Assembly: GCA_964417785.1 (NCBI GenBank)
Contig: CAYQJO010000090.1
Span: 1-15,933 of the forward strand
Length of the DNA: 15,933 bases
Reading direction: 5' to 3'
From: DAOTUL01 sp034437435
Lineage (GTDB): Bacteria > Chloroflexota > Anaerolineae > Aggregatilineales > Phototrophicaceae
Part shown: positions 7,362-14,487 of the stretch, in pieces
How the letters are laid out: the number at the start of each line of letters is the position of its first letter
Position numbering within the stretch: position 1 is the stretch's first letter
Translations under genes and position numbers: made by a program
Notes under the pieces: generated by a model
What the model was told of the DNA's origin: nothing
What the model saw: only the letters and a program-made list of their open reading frames with translations
The model's database searches: none

Positions 7362-8057
7362 TTGAAACTGGAACGCGCAACACTTGCCGAGCAAATCGCT
7401 GCCAACTTGCTTCAATACATCCGTGATGCAGGGCTGCATCCCGGCGAATCGCTGCCTTCTGAAGCGGACCTGGTGGCCGATTTCGATGTGAGCCGCCCGG
7501 TCGTCCGGGAAGCCCTCAAGTACCTGGAAGGTCGTGGTATCATCGAGGTCTCCAGTGGCAGAAGCGCGGTTCTACGGCCCATCGACGACGAACCCCTGAA
7601 CAGTTATTTCCAGCTTGCTTTAATCATGCACCAGCAAACCCTTATGGAACTGCTGGAAGTGCGTCAGGGTCTCGAAGTCCAGAGTGCAATATTGGCGGCC
7701 ACCCGCCACAGTGACGACGATCTGGAACAGTTAGCAGCAATCACACTTGCCATGCGTGAAGCCATGCCGGATGTCGAGCAATATGTCGAATTGGACGCCC
7801 GCTTCCATGAGACGGTCGCCGCAATCAGCCAGAACAAAATGCTGTTTCACGTTATCAAGTCCATCCGCAAGACCGTCAAAGATGTGATGTACGAGGTTCA
7901 GATACGACGGCTTGAATCGATGACCGAACTTGAACATGTGCAGCGTTTACATGAGCATATTCTGGATGCCATCGCATCCGGCGACCCCGACACAGCCGCC
8001 ACCGCCATGAAAATACACTTCCAGGAGGCGACAATCAAGCTGAATGACACCAAATAA
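7362..8057 (+). CDS. GntR-family transcriptional regulator, FadR subfamily (FCD domain)
   Basis: This 231-aa DNA-binding regulator has an N-terminal winged helix at residues about 5-73. The signature sequences GESLPSEADLVADFDVSRPV and REALKYLEGRGIIEV are present. A helical FCD ligand-binding domain spans about 85-225. Metal-ligand positions of FCD domains are recognisable as D145, H149, H199 and H219, so the effector is probably an organic acid such as a uronate, aldonate or keto-acid. The start is a TTG at 7362 with AGGA seven bases upstream. The frame has no other usable start before the stop at 7311-7313, and the winged helix begins immediately, so this start is well supported. It abuts the palindromic operator, which indicates autoregulation. 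It most likely represses both divergent operons until a pathway intermediate appears. Confidence 0.93.
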   Translation: MKLERATLAEQIAANLLQYIRDAGLHPGESLPSEADLVADFDVSRPVVREALKYLEGRGIIEVSSGRSAVLRPIDDEPLNSYFQLALIMHQQTLMELLEVRQGLEVQSAILAATRHSDDDLEQLAAITLAMREAMPDVEQYVELDARFHETVAAISQNKMLFHVIKSIRKTVKDVMYEVQIRRLESMTELEHVQRLHEHILDAIASGDPDTAATAMKIHFQEATIKLNDTK

Positions 8058-8084
8058 ACATTTGCTGAAAAGGAGCTTTTTGCC

Positions 8085-9104
8085 ATGCCTATTCAACTTG
8101 CGTCAGTTGCCCAAAAGATACGTGGGTGGTGTGAGGAGCGGGCCGCCAGGGACGCCCCTTACGGTACCTATCACTTCAGTGCCAGTCATGAACCCAATTT
8201 CTACGCCTCCGCCGACATCGCCATCATCCGCTGGATCACCGGCGAAGACCTCAAAACCGAACTGACACCCGACCAACGCCAGCAGTGGGCGGATGCCATC
8301 AACAGCCACCAGAATCCGGTTGATGGGCGTTACGGACCGGAGATGGGCCATCACATCTTTCATGCCAACGGCACCGCTACCAACGCCCTGTGCATCCTGG
8401 AGCATAAGTACCGCCATCCTGTCAAACTCTACGAGATATTCAACACACCGGAGCGTGTCGGTCCCTGGCTGACCCAGATTCCCTGGCGCGACCCCTGGGG
8501 CGATTCGCATCTGGTCTGGGGTGGACCCGCCCTGTGGATCAACTCCCAACACGCGACTGATGCCTGGAAGAATGCTTGCTTCGACTGGTTTGACTGGCAG
8601 CTCAATGAATTCGGCTCCTGGCCCAGGGAATTCCCTACCGATTACACCACCATCGCCCCCCACGCCAGCGACACTCACAGCAATCGCATGATTCCACTCG
8701 GATGTGCGGTCCACGTCTGGCCGCTGTACCGGCATACCGGGCGCGAGGTCCCCGGCCTGGAAGCGCTGGCCGACCACGTTATCGACTGGCAAAATTCGCA
8801 GGGCTACTGGGACCAGATTGGCAATTACGGCACGATGGACGCGCTCTACGTGTTGGCGGTCGCTATCCAAGAAAACCTGCCGCACAAATCAGTCTACGAA
8901 GACGCCCTCCGGCGCTATCTACCCCTGCACATGGACCGGGGCAAGGCAAGCTGGATCACGCTAACCGCCCATAATGTCCTCGGTTGGGCAAGCTGCATCG
9001 GGTACTTGCAGCGAGGCTTGCCAGACGAGTTCACGCACGAAACCGAATGGGGCGATATTTTCGACCGCGAAGCCATCTACAAACTCGATACTGTGATGAT
9101 CTAA
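8085..9104 (+). CDS. Uncharacterised protein, first of a tandem paralogous pair; possible cytoplasmic alpha-helical toroid enzyme
   Basis: I do not recognise a named family for this 339-aa protein. It is rich in Trp, His, Tyr and Asp. Helical segments alternate with conserved loops: YGPEMGHHIFHANGTATNA near residue 85, SHLVWGGPALWIN near 142, PLGCAVHVWPLYRH near 206, YGTMDALYVL near 248 and WASCIGYLQR near 300. Regular helix/loop spacing with aromatic and His/Asp-rich loops resembles alpha/alpha toroid sugar enzymes (GH88/GH105/AGE-like), but no catalytic motif of those families is identifiable. There is no signal peptide, so it is cytoplasmic. AAGGAG lies eight bases before the ATG. It follows the regulator and precedes its paralogue and a GH105 gene. 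Compared with the paralogue it carries an extra loop of about 11 residues around residues 191-203 (HASDTHSNR region). Function unknown; a glycan-processing role is inferred from context. Confidence 0.7.
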   Translation: MPIQLASVAQKIRGWCEERAARDAPYGTYHFSASHEPNFYASADIAIIRWITGEDLKTELTPDQRQQWADAINSHQNPVDGRYGPEMGHHIFHANGTATNALCILEHKYRHPVKLYEIFNTPERVGPWLTQIPWRDPWGDSHLVWGGPALWINSQHATDAWKNACFDWFDWQLNEFGSWPREFPTDYTTIAPHASDTHSNRMIPLGCAVHVWPLYRHTGREVPGLEALADHVIDWQNSQGYWDQIGNYGTMDALYVLAVAIQENLPHKSVYEDALRRYLPLHMDRGKASWITLTAHNVLGWASCIGYLQRGLPDEFTHETEWGDIFDREAIYKLDTVMI

Positions 9105-9116
9105 AGGATTTTTACA

Positions 9117-10109
9117 ATGAGCCAGAAAATTGATTTAAACACCATCGCCGACCGCGTCCGCACATGGTATGAAACAATGGCGGTTCCGGATGCACCCTAT
9201 GGCACCTACAAATTCAGCACCAACCGCGAAGCCAACTTCTACGCTTCCGGCGATATAGCGATCATCCGCTGGATAATCGGTGAAGACCTGCAATCTATAC
9301 TGACCGCCGATCAACGCGCCGAATGGGCCGGAGTCATCAACGATCACCAGAGCGAAATCGACGGCCATTATGGCCCGGAAATGAACCACCATGTCCTGCA
9401 CGCTAACGGCACTGCCACCAATGCCCTCTGCATCCTCGGTGAGCAGTACCGCTACCCGGTCGGGTTTTACAACATCTTCAACACACCGGAGACCATCGGC
9501 CCCTGGCTGTCCAGCATCAACTGGACCAATCCCTGGGGCGCTTCCCATCTGATCTGGGGCGGACCGGCCCTTTGGATCAACTCATCTGAGGCCACCGACG
9601 CCTGGAAAGCGGCGTGCTTCGCCTGGTTCGACCAACAGCTTAACCACTACGGTTCATGGCCCAGAGATTTTACTGAGTTAGCCGATCGCTCCATCGCACC
9701 CCTCGGTTGTGCCGTACATATCTGGCCGCTGTATCGTCACATGGCGCGGGAAGTCCCTGGACTCGAAGCACTGGCCGATCATGTGCTGGACTGGCAGCGT
9801 CCGGAAGGCTACTGGGACGGCGTGAGCATGTACGGCACGATGGACGCGCTGTATGTGCTGATGGTCGCCATCGAGAAAGACCTGCCGCGCAAAGACGCCT
9901 ACCGTGATGCCCTCTATCGCTATCATCAGATACACTTCCCGGCGGGGAATGCCTCGTGGGTTTCGGTCAACGCCCATTACGTGCTGTGTTGGGCAAGCTG
10001 CATCGGTTATCTGCAACGCGCCCTGCCAGATGAGTTCACCCACGACATTCGCTGGGGCGACATTTTCGACCTCAAGGAAATCTACCAACTGGACGTAGTA
10101 CGCAGATGA
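9117..10109 (+). CDS. Uncharacterised protein, second of the tandem paralogous pair
   Basis: This 330-aa protein is homologous along its full length to the preceding gene. By eye about two thirds of residues are identical over the first about 118 aligned positions, and long blocks are shared (HANGTATNALCIL, GGPALWINS, REVPGLEALADHV, YGTMDALYVL, WASCIGYLQR). The shared blocks probably mark the active site or ligand pocket. Differences cluster in surface-like stretches and in the shortened loop after SWPRDF. There is no signal peptide. AAAGGA precedes the ATG by eight bases, and the gene follows its paralogue after 12 bases. Its TGA overlaps the ATG of the GH105 gene (ATGA at 10106-10109), so production of the two is coupled. 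The pair may be two subunits of a heteromer or two enzymes for neighbouring linkages. Activity unknown. Confidence 0.7.
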   Translation: MSQKIDLNTIADRVRTWYETMAVPDAPYGTYKFSTNREANFYASGDIAIIRWIIGEDLQSILTADQRAEWAGVINDHQSEIDGHYGPEMNHHVLHANGTATNALCILGEQYRYPVGFYNIFNTPETIGPWLSSINWTNPWGASHLIWGGPALWINSSEATDAWKAACFAWFDQQLNHYGSWPRDFTELADRSIAPLGCAVHIWPLYRHMAREVPGLEALADHVLDWQRPEGYWDGVSMYGTMDALYVLMVAIEKDLPRKDAYRDALYRYHQIHFPAGNASWVSVNAHYVLCWASCIGYLQRALPDEFTHDIRWGDIFDLKEIYQLDVVRR

Positions 10110-11158
10110 TCCCATCAACCTTTCGTGAGAACGTTCTCGCCCGCCAATATGAAGACATCAACACAGGCTGGGAGGACACCCTGATTCCGCTGGGGTTGGC
10201 CCTGGCGGGACGGGCATTCGATGACAGCACCATGCGTGACTGGGCGCGTGGATGGTCAGCCTACCACCTGGCCGTACCACCGAACACACCACCCACCGAT
10301 GAATTCCGGCTGCAAAATTCTGGTGTTCGGCTGCGCGGTCTCTATCTGACACCCTACTGCGGCGAATGGGGCAGCGCGATGGTGTTCGCCGAACTCCACG
10401 ACGATCAGCCTGACGATCAATTGCTGGACTCAGTGCGCTTGCTGGCCGATCACATCATTGATGGCAGCATCCGCGTGGGTGATGGCGTGATCGCGCACGG
10501 CCACTGGTCACAAATACCCTGGGTGGATACGTTGTATTACAGCGCCGCACCGCTCGCTCGCGCCTATCGCGTGACTGGCGAGACCCGCTACGCTGAAGAG
10601 GCAATCCAGCAGTGCTTGCTCCACGCCCAATACCTGCGTGATGAGATGACCGGATGCTTCTTTCACGAAGCCCACATCGATACCGGCGAGCGCACAGGCT
10701 GGCTGTGGTCACGCGGTAACGGTTGGGTGGTCATGGCGCTGGCCGACACCCTGCGCGAATGCCCACCGGATACCCCTGGTTGGGACGAGGTTCTGGCGAT
10801 CTACCGTCAGATGGTGGTGGGCTTACTGCGCATACAGCACCCCTGCGGCCTGTGGCGGATCGTGCCAGAAAACGCGGAATCCCATCTTGAAACCAGCGGC
10901 TCGATCATGATTGCGACCGGATTGGCTGTCGGCATCACCCAGGGCTATATCAATCGTTCTCTGGCGGCCTACGTCCTGCGCACATGGCATGAGGTCCTCA
11001 CCTGGATCACAGCAGATGGCCGGTTGATGGGCTGCCAGACACCCGCCGGTGCCGGTGGATGGGAAACACACAAACGCTCGGTGATGGGCGAGAGAACGTA
11101 TGGAACTGGCAGTCTGCTGCGGCTGGCTGCCGAGATACAACGAGGTGACTTACTTTGA
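10106..11158 (+). CDS. GH105/GH88-type unsaturated uronyl hydrolase
   Basis: This 350-aa enzyme is of the YteR/RhiN class, which hydrates and so removes the 4,5-unsaturated uronic acid at the non-reducing end of lyase products. It releases a 4-deoxy-5-keto-uronate. The alpha/alpha toroid signatures are clear: WVDTLYYSAAPLARAY with the candidate catalytic Asp at D141 (YteR D143 position), the tGcffHEAH segment (H187/H190), and the hallmark WSRGNGWVVMALADTL with R203 and W207. A WETHKRSVMGERTYGTGSLLRLAAE end also fits. There is no signal peptide, consistent with cytoplasmic action on imported oligosaccharides. It overlaps both neighbours by a few bases. Its presence is the best evidence that the locus consumes products of a polysaccharide lyase. 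The exact substrate (rhamnogalacturonan-like, glycosaminoglycan-like or other) cannot be told from sequence alone. Confidence 0.88.
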   Translation: MIPSTFRENVLARQYEDINTGWEDTLIPLGLALAGRAFDDSTMRDWARGWSAYHLAVPPNTPPTDEFRLQNSGVRLRGLYLTPYCGEWGSAMVFAELHDDQPDDQLLDSVRLLADHIIDGSIRVGDGVIAHGHWSQIPWVDTLYYSAAPLARAYRVTGETRYAEEAIQQCLLHAQYLRDEMTGCFFHEAHIDTGERTGWLWSRGNGWVVMALADTLRECPPDTPGWDEVLAIYRQMVVGLLRIQHPCGLWRIVPENAESHLETSGSIMIATGLAVGITQGYINRSLAAYVLRTWHEVLTWITADGRLMGCQTPAGAGGWETHKRSVMGERTYGTGSLLRLAAEIQRGDLL

Positions 11159-11838
11159 TGTGGCGTGATGATGCCGAATTATTCGGATTGATGAAGCAGG
11201 AATTATTCACAGCGGTTGTTGGTGATGTGATGGACGTCGTCGGTTTGACGCGCCAGTTTTTGCCGCCGCAGATCAAGCCGCTGCACGAGGATATGGTCGT
11301 CGTCGGACGCGCCATGCCCGTCATCGAAGCCGATTGCAGCGGCAGCACCATTGCCCACACCGGCGAGAGCCAGCCGTTCGGACTGATGTTTCGTGCGCTG
11401 GACGATCTCAAACCCGGTGAAGTGTATCTATGCACCGGCGCATCACCGACCTATGCGCTGTGGGGAGAATTGATGAGTACCCGCGCCATGCACCTGGGTG
11501 CTGCCGGTGCAGTGGTCAACGGCGTATCCCGCGACACACGCGGCATTCTGAAATTGGGCTTCCCGACATTCTCCTGGGGACGTTACGCGCAGGACCAGGG
11601 CGTGCGGGGCCGGGTGGTCGATTTCCGCTGCCCGGTCGATTTCCCCAATGGGGTCACCGTGCGACCGGGTGACATCGTATTCGGTGACATCGACGGTGTG
11701 GTGGTGATCCCGACTGAAGCAGAGAATGACGTCATCCACCGCGCACTCGAGAAAGCCCGTACCGAGAACAAAGTACGCACCGCCATCCAGAACGGCATGG
11801 CAGCCCAGGATGCTTTCGATACTTACGGCGTGATGTAG
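11158..11838 (+). CDS. RraA / HMG-aldolase-like family protein (putative keto-acid aldolase)
   Basis: This 226-aa protein is of the RraA/4-hydroxy-4-methyl-2-oxoglutarate aldolase family. It shows DVMDVVG near residue 23, GELMSTRA at about 103-110, then GAAGAVVNGVSRDT with the conserved metal/substrate pair R125-D126. The late GDIVFGDIDGVVVIP block is also typical. These lyases cleave hydroxy-keto acids to pyruvate in a Mg-dependent way; other members are RNase E inhibitors. I prefer the ATG at 11158, which shares one base with the GH105 stop and has GAGGTG about ten bases upstream. The TTG one codon earlier is possible. Downstream of a uronyl hydrolase, an attractive role is to split a 2-keto-3-deoxy-type sugar acid. 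No KDG kinase or KDPG aldolase is present here. Family sure, reaction inferred. Confidence 0.85.
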   Translation: MWRDDAELFGLMKQELFTAVVGDVMDVVGLTRQFLPPQIKPLHEDMVVVGRAMPVIEADCSGSTIAHTGESQPFGLMFRALDDLKPGEVYLCTGASPTYALWGELMSTRAMHLGAAGAVVNGVSRDTRGILKLGFPTFSWGRYAQDQGVRGRVVDFRCPVDFPNGVTVRPGDIVFGDIDGVVVIPTEAENDVIHRALEKARTENKVRTAIQNGMAAQDAFDTYGVM

Positions 11839-11853
11839 ATCACTGCGACGCCG
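11826..11853. repeat. Weak inverted repeat across the convergent stop codons
   Basis: CGGCGT (11826-11831) and ACGCCG (11848-11853) are complementary. Within them GTGAT/ATCAC forms a competing 5-bp stem around a GTAG loop. Both stop codons of the converging genes lie inside. There is no U-run on either strand, so any terminator role would be weak. It is noted because no other terminator candidate exists between the two operons. Confidence 0.3.
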
Positions 11854-12583
11854 ATTGCTCATCCAGAAACAGATGGCAGTCCGCATGGGTGCGCAGCGCC
11901 GAGGCGGGGCAATCCGGCACGACCGGCCCTTCCAGAGCGCAGCGCACCGCTGCCGCTTTACGGGCATCGGGTACAGCACACGAGATCGACCGCGCCCGCA
12001 AGATCGCCGGGATGCTCAACGAAAGCGCCTGCTGCGGAACATCGGCCACACTGGCGAAATGCCCCTCCCCGACCTGCTGCCGGCGGCAGGCATCGTCCAG
12101 TGTCACCACATGGACCAGCGCGTCCGTCTCAAAATCAGCCGGCGGATCGTTGAAGGCCAGATGAGCGTTCTCACCGATACCGATACAGGCCAGATCAACC
12201 GGATGCTCGGCCAGCAGCGCTCCATAGGCACGGCAGGTCGCCTCCAGGTCGCTCGCCATACCATCCAGCAGATGAACGGCTCCGAATGTCAACCGGCCAA
12301 ACAACCGCTCCTTGAGATAACGCCGAAAGCTGGCCGGATGGTCCACCGGGATACCGATATACTCATCCAGATGAAAAGCCGTCACCTTTGACCAATCGAC
12401 GGTATCCAGTTGTACCAGCGCGTCCAGAAACTCGTACTGTGACGCGCCAGTGGCGAAGATCACACGGGCATGGCCCTGGCGCTCAATCGCCGACTGGACG
12501 GTGGTGGCGACATAATCCGCCGCTGCTTGCCCCAGTGCTTGCTTGTCCGCCAGCACCTTCACCTTAACTTCAGACTGTTCCAT
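11840..12583 (-). CDS. nagB: Glucosamine-6-phosphate deaminase-like protein (NagB family)
   Basis: This 247-aa sugar-phosphate isomerase/deaminase is expected to convert glucosamine-6-phosphate to fructose-6-phosphate and ammonia. Visible family features are the phosphate loop ATGASQYEF (44-52), the FHLDEY motif with catalytic-position D73, GIGENAHLAFNDP (135-147) and the K209 region DARKAAAV. Relative to E. coli NagB, the D141 position is N139, H143 is kept as H141, and E148 is D146. The catalytic triad is therefore altered, although GENxH forms are common in one NagB-like subgroup. It could act on a different amino-sugar phosphate. AAGGAG overlaps the upstream aminotransferase stop, 12 bases away. 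It ends one base from the convergent RraA-like gene. Family confident, exact substrate less so. Confidence 0.88.
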   Translation of the reverse strand: MEQSEVKVKVLADKQALGQAAADYVATTVQSAIERQGHARVIFATGASQYEFLDALVQLDTVDWSKVTAFHLDEYIGIPVDHPASFRRYLKERLFGRLTFGAVHLLDGMASDLEATCRAYGALLAEHPVDLACIGIGENAHLAFNDPPADFETDALVHVVTLDDACRRQQVGEGHFASVADVPQQALSLSIPAILRARSISCAVPDARKAAAVRCALEGPVVPDCPASALRTHADCHLFLDEQSASQ

Positions 12584-12595
12584 ACTTTGTTCTCC

Positions 12596-13795
12596 TTAAT
12601 GCCACGCCCGCTGTATTTTCTGCGCAGCGGCGACAACCGCGTCCAGAAGCACCCGCCCACCGAGCAGCACCGTCTGTTCCAGCCACAGCGTATGACCGGA
12701 TGCATGTTCTGCCGCCGGACAGGCGGCGATGTCACCTGCACCAGACCGTTCCCGCAAGGTGTTAACAACCGCCGGTGTGTGGTTCAACGGCACGTATCCA
12801 GCACCAATCGCGGTGATGCCTTCGGCCTGCCATGCCGCCAAAAATGCATCGCGGGAGCGGCCACCAAAATGATCGGGATCGTAGCGGATGACAAACAGGT
12901 GGCGGGCATGCTCGGTCACGTCAGGATTGAGGGGCAGCGGCGTCAACCCATCAACGGTGGACAGCGCCTCACTCAAATACCGGGCATTGGCCTCCCGCGT
13001 CGCCATGTGATCCGGCAGACGTGCCAACTGCACCTGGAGAACCGCACCCTGCCACTCGGTCATGCGCAGATTCGATCCCAGGATTTCGTGCTGATACCAT
13101 GCGCCGGTGCGGATCCGCCCGACGTTGTGGATCGACCAGCATAACTCAGCCAGTTCGGGATTGTTGGTCAGGACGATTCCACCTTCCCCGGCGGTGATGT
13201 TCTTACTCGACTGGAAGCTGAACGCCCCCAGGTCGCCGATAGCGCCGACACGCTGCGAGCGCCAGGACGCCCCCCATGCCTGACAGGCGTCCTCAACCAC
13301 ATGCAGATTGTGCGCACGGGCAATCGCCATCATGCGGCCCATGTCAGCGGGTTGACCGGCGATGTGTACCGGGATAATCGCACGGGTTCGGTCGGTGATT
13401 GCGGCTTCAACACGCTGCGGATCAATGGTGTAGGTGTCCAGGTCGATGTCGGCGAAGACTGGATAGGCACCGACCGTCAATATTGCCGTTACGGTGGCGA
13501 CAAAGGTATACGGCGTCGTGATGACCTCATCGCCCTCACCGATACCCAGCGCACGCAGCGCCAGTTCCAGCGCCAGCGTTCCGTTGGGTACAGCCACACC
13601 ATACTCGGCATGCTGGAACGCAGCGAACTGCTGCTCAAAGGTATGAACCTGTTCACCAGACAGCATCCCCCAATGCCCGGATCGCAGCACATTCAATAAC
13701 GCCTGTTCTTCGCGCTCGTCATAGATCGGCCATGTGGGGAAATCCTCCGTAAACAACGGTGAACCGCCATCTATCGCCAGTCGTTCGTCAACCAT
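12596..13795 (-). CDS. DegT/DnrJ/EryC1/StrS family PLP-dependent aminotransferase
   Basis: This 399-aa sugar aminotransferase-type enzyme is of fold type I. The PLP-lysine motif SFQSSKNITAGEGG is intact (K198), and the PLP-contacting Asp lies in VVEDACQAWGA (D169). The N-terminal GGSPLF segment and PNGTLALELALRALGIGEGDEVITTPYTF are typical. I start at the ATG at 13795 (MVDERLAIDGG), which has AGGAGAGGA about seven bases upstream. Extension to 13837 would overlap nanE and add an unconserved tail. Members usually transaminate keto-sugars in NDP-sugar or aminocyclitol biosynthesis. This one sits between nanE and nagB in a catabolic operon, so it may instead deaminate an amino-sugar or aminocyclitol, or may feed surface-glycan synthesis. 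Family certain, role open. Confidence 0.92.
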   Translation of the reverse strand: MVDERLAIDGGSPLFTEDFPTWPIYDEREEQALLNVLRSGHWGMLSGEQVHTFEQQFAAFQHAEYGVAVPNGTLALELALRALGIGEGDEVITTPYTFVATVTAILTVGAYPVFADIDLDTYTIDPQRVEAAITDRTRAIIPVHIAGQPADMGRMMAIARAHNLHVVEDACQAWGASWRSQRVGAIGDLGAFSFQSSKNITAGEGGIVLTNNPELAELCWSIHNVGRIRTGAWYQHEILGSNLRMTEWQGAVLQVQLARLPDHMATREANARYLSEALSTVDGLTPLPLNPDVTEHARHLFVIRYDPDHFGGRSRDAFLAAWQAEGITAIGAGYVPLNHTPAVVNTLRERSGAGDIAACPAAEHASGHTLWLEQTVLLGGRVLLDAVVAAAQKIQRAWH

Positions 13796-13809
13796 GATGA
13801 TGTCCTCTC

Positions 13810-14487
13810 CTAATTCAGCAGTGCCTGAACAAACCAACGGGTAATCGATTGTGGGCGTGTGATGGCACCGCCCACAACCACCGCATACGCACCCAGGTCC
13901 AGCATGGCGCGGGCCTGTTCCGGCGTATGAATCCGCCCCTCCGCGATCACCGGCACGGACAGACGCGCCACCATCTGGCGCACGAGTTCAACATCAGGGC
14001 CATCCTGCTGCGGACTATACGGGGTGTAGCCGGATAGTGTGGAAGACACCATATCCGCACCCTGTTCGACCGCCTGGATCGCTTCATCCAGGGTGGAGAC
14101 ATCAGCCAGCACCGGCAAATTGAGCCGCTCGTGAACCGCGTCGATGATGCCGGACAGGGTTTCACCATTGGGGCGCTGGCGCTGCGTGCCATCCAGCGCG
14201 ATGACTGCTGCACCGGCTTCCGCAATCCGAGCCGCGTGATTAAAAGTCGGCGTGATGTACACACCCTCGCTGCCATCCTTATACAGACCGATCACCGGCA
14301 GCGGCACCGCCTCACGGATGGCGCGGATGTCTTCGGGTGTGTTGGCGCGAATGGCCGCCGCACCGCCCTGATAGGCCGCCAGAGCCATCCGGGCCATGAT
14401 GTGCGATCCGTGCAGAGGCTCGTCTGCCAACGCCTGGCAGGAGACGATCAATCGGCCTTTGACGGCTTCCAGGAAAGAAGTTGTCAT
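13810..14487 (-). CDS. nanE: N-acylmannosamine-6-phosphate 2-epimerase (NanE)
   Basis: This 225-aa TIM-barrel epimerase interconverts ManNAc-6-phosphate and GlcNAc-6-phosphate. The family landmarks are all present: RLIVSCQALADEPLHGS near the N-terminus (Q18), MARMALAAYQGGAAAIRAN (R47), VIGLYKDGSEGVYITPT with catalytic K70, ADVSTLDEA (D129), VIAEGRIHTPEQA with E183, and the phosphate-binding GGAITRP end. The length is normal for the family. Its start overlaps the kinase stop as ATGA (14484-14487), so NanK and NanE are coupled. The paired step indicates that ManNAc enters this pathway, usually from sialic acid cleavage, but ManNAc from another glycan is equally possible here. No NanA-type lyase is visible in the window. 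Confidence 0.95.
   Translation of the reverse strand: MTTSFLEAVKGRLIVSCQALADEPLHGSHIMARMALAAYQGGAAAIRANTPEDIRAIREAVPLPVIGLYKDGSEGVYITPTFNHAARIAEAGAAVIALDGTQRQRPNGETLSGIIDAVHERLNLPVLADVSTLDEAIQAVEQGADMVSSTLSGYTPYSPQQDGPDVELVRQMVARLSVPVIAEGRIHTPEQARAMLDLGAYAVVVGGAITRPQSITRWFVQALLN

Noticed and set aside
8068..8080. AAAAG-GAG-CTTTT inverted repeat before the first paralogue, as a terminator or riboregulator
   Set aside because: Only five base pairs, four of them A-U, with a 3-base loop. It is simply the Shine-Dalgarno region flanked by A and T runs.
8085..10109. Calling the paralogous pair N-acylglucosamine 2-epimerases or GH88 enzymes
   Set aside because: Helical sugar-enzyme character is plausible, but none of the catalytic motifs of those families (such as RGNGW) could be found in either copy.
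13796..13837. 14-residue extension of the DegT aminotransferase
   Set aside because: It overlaps the end of nanE and has no conserved sequence. The ATG at 13795 has a strong ribosome binding site.
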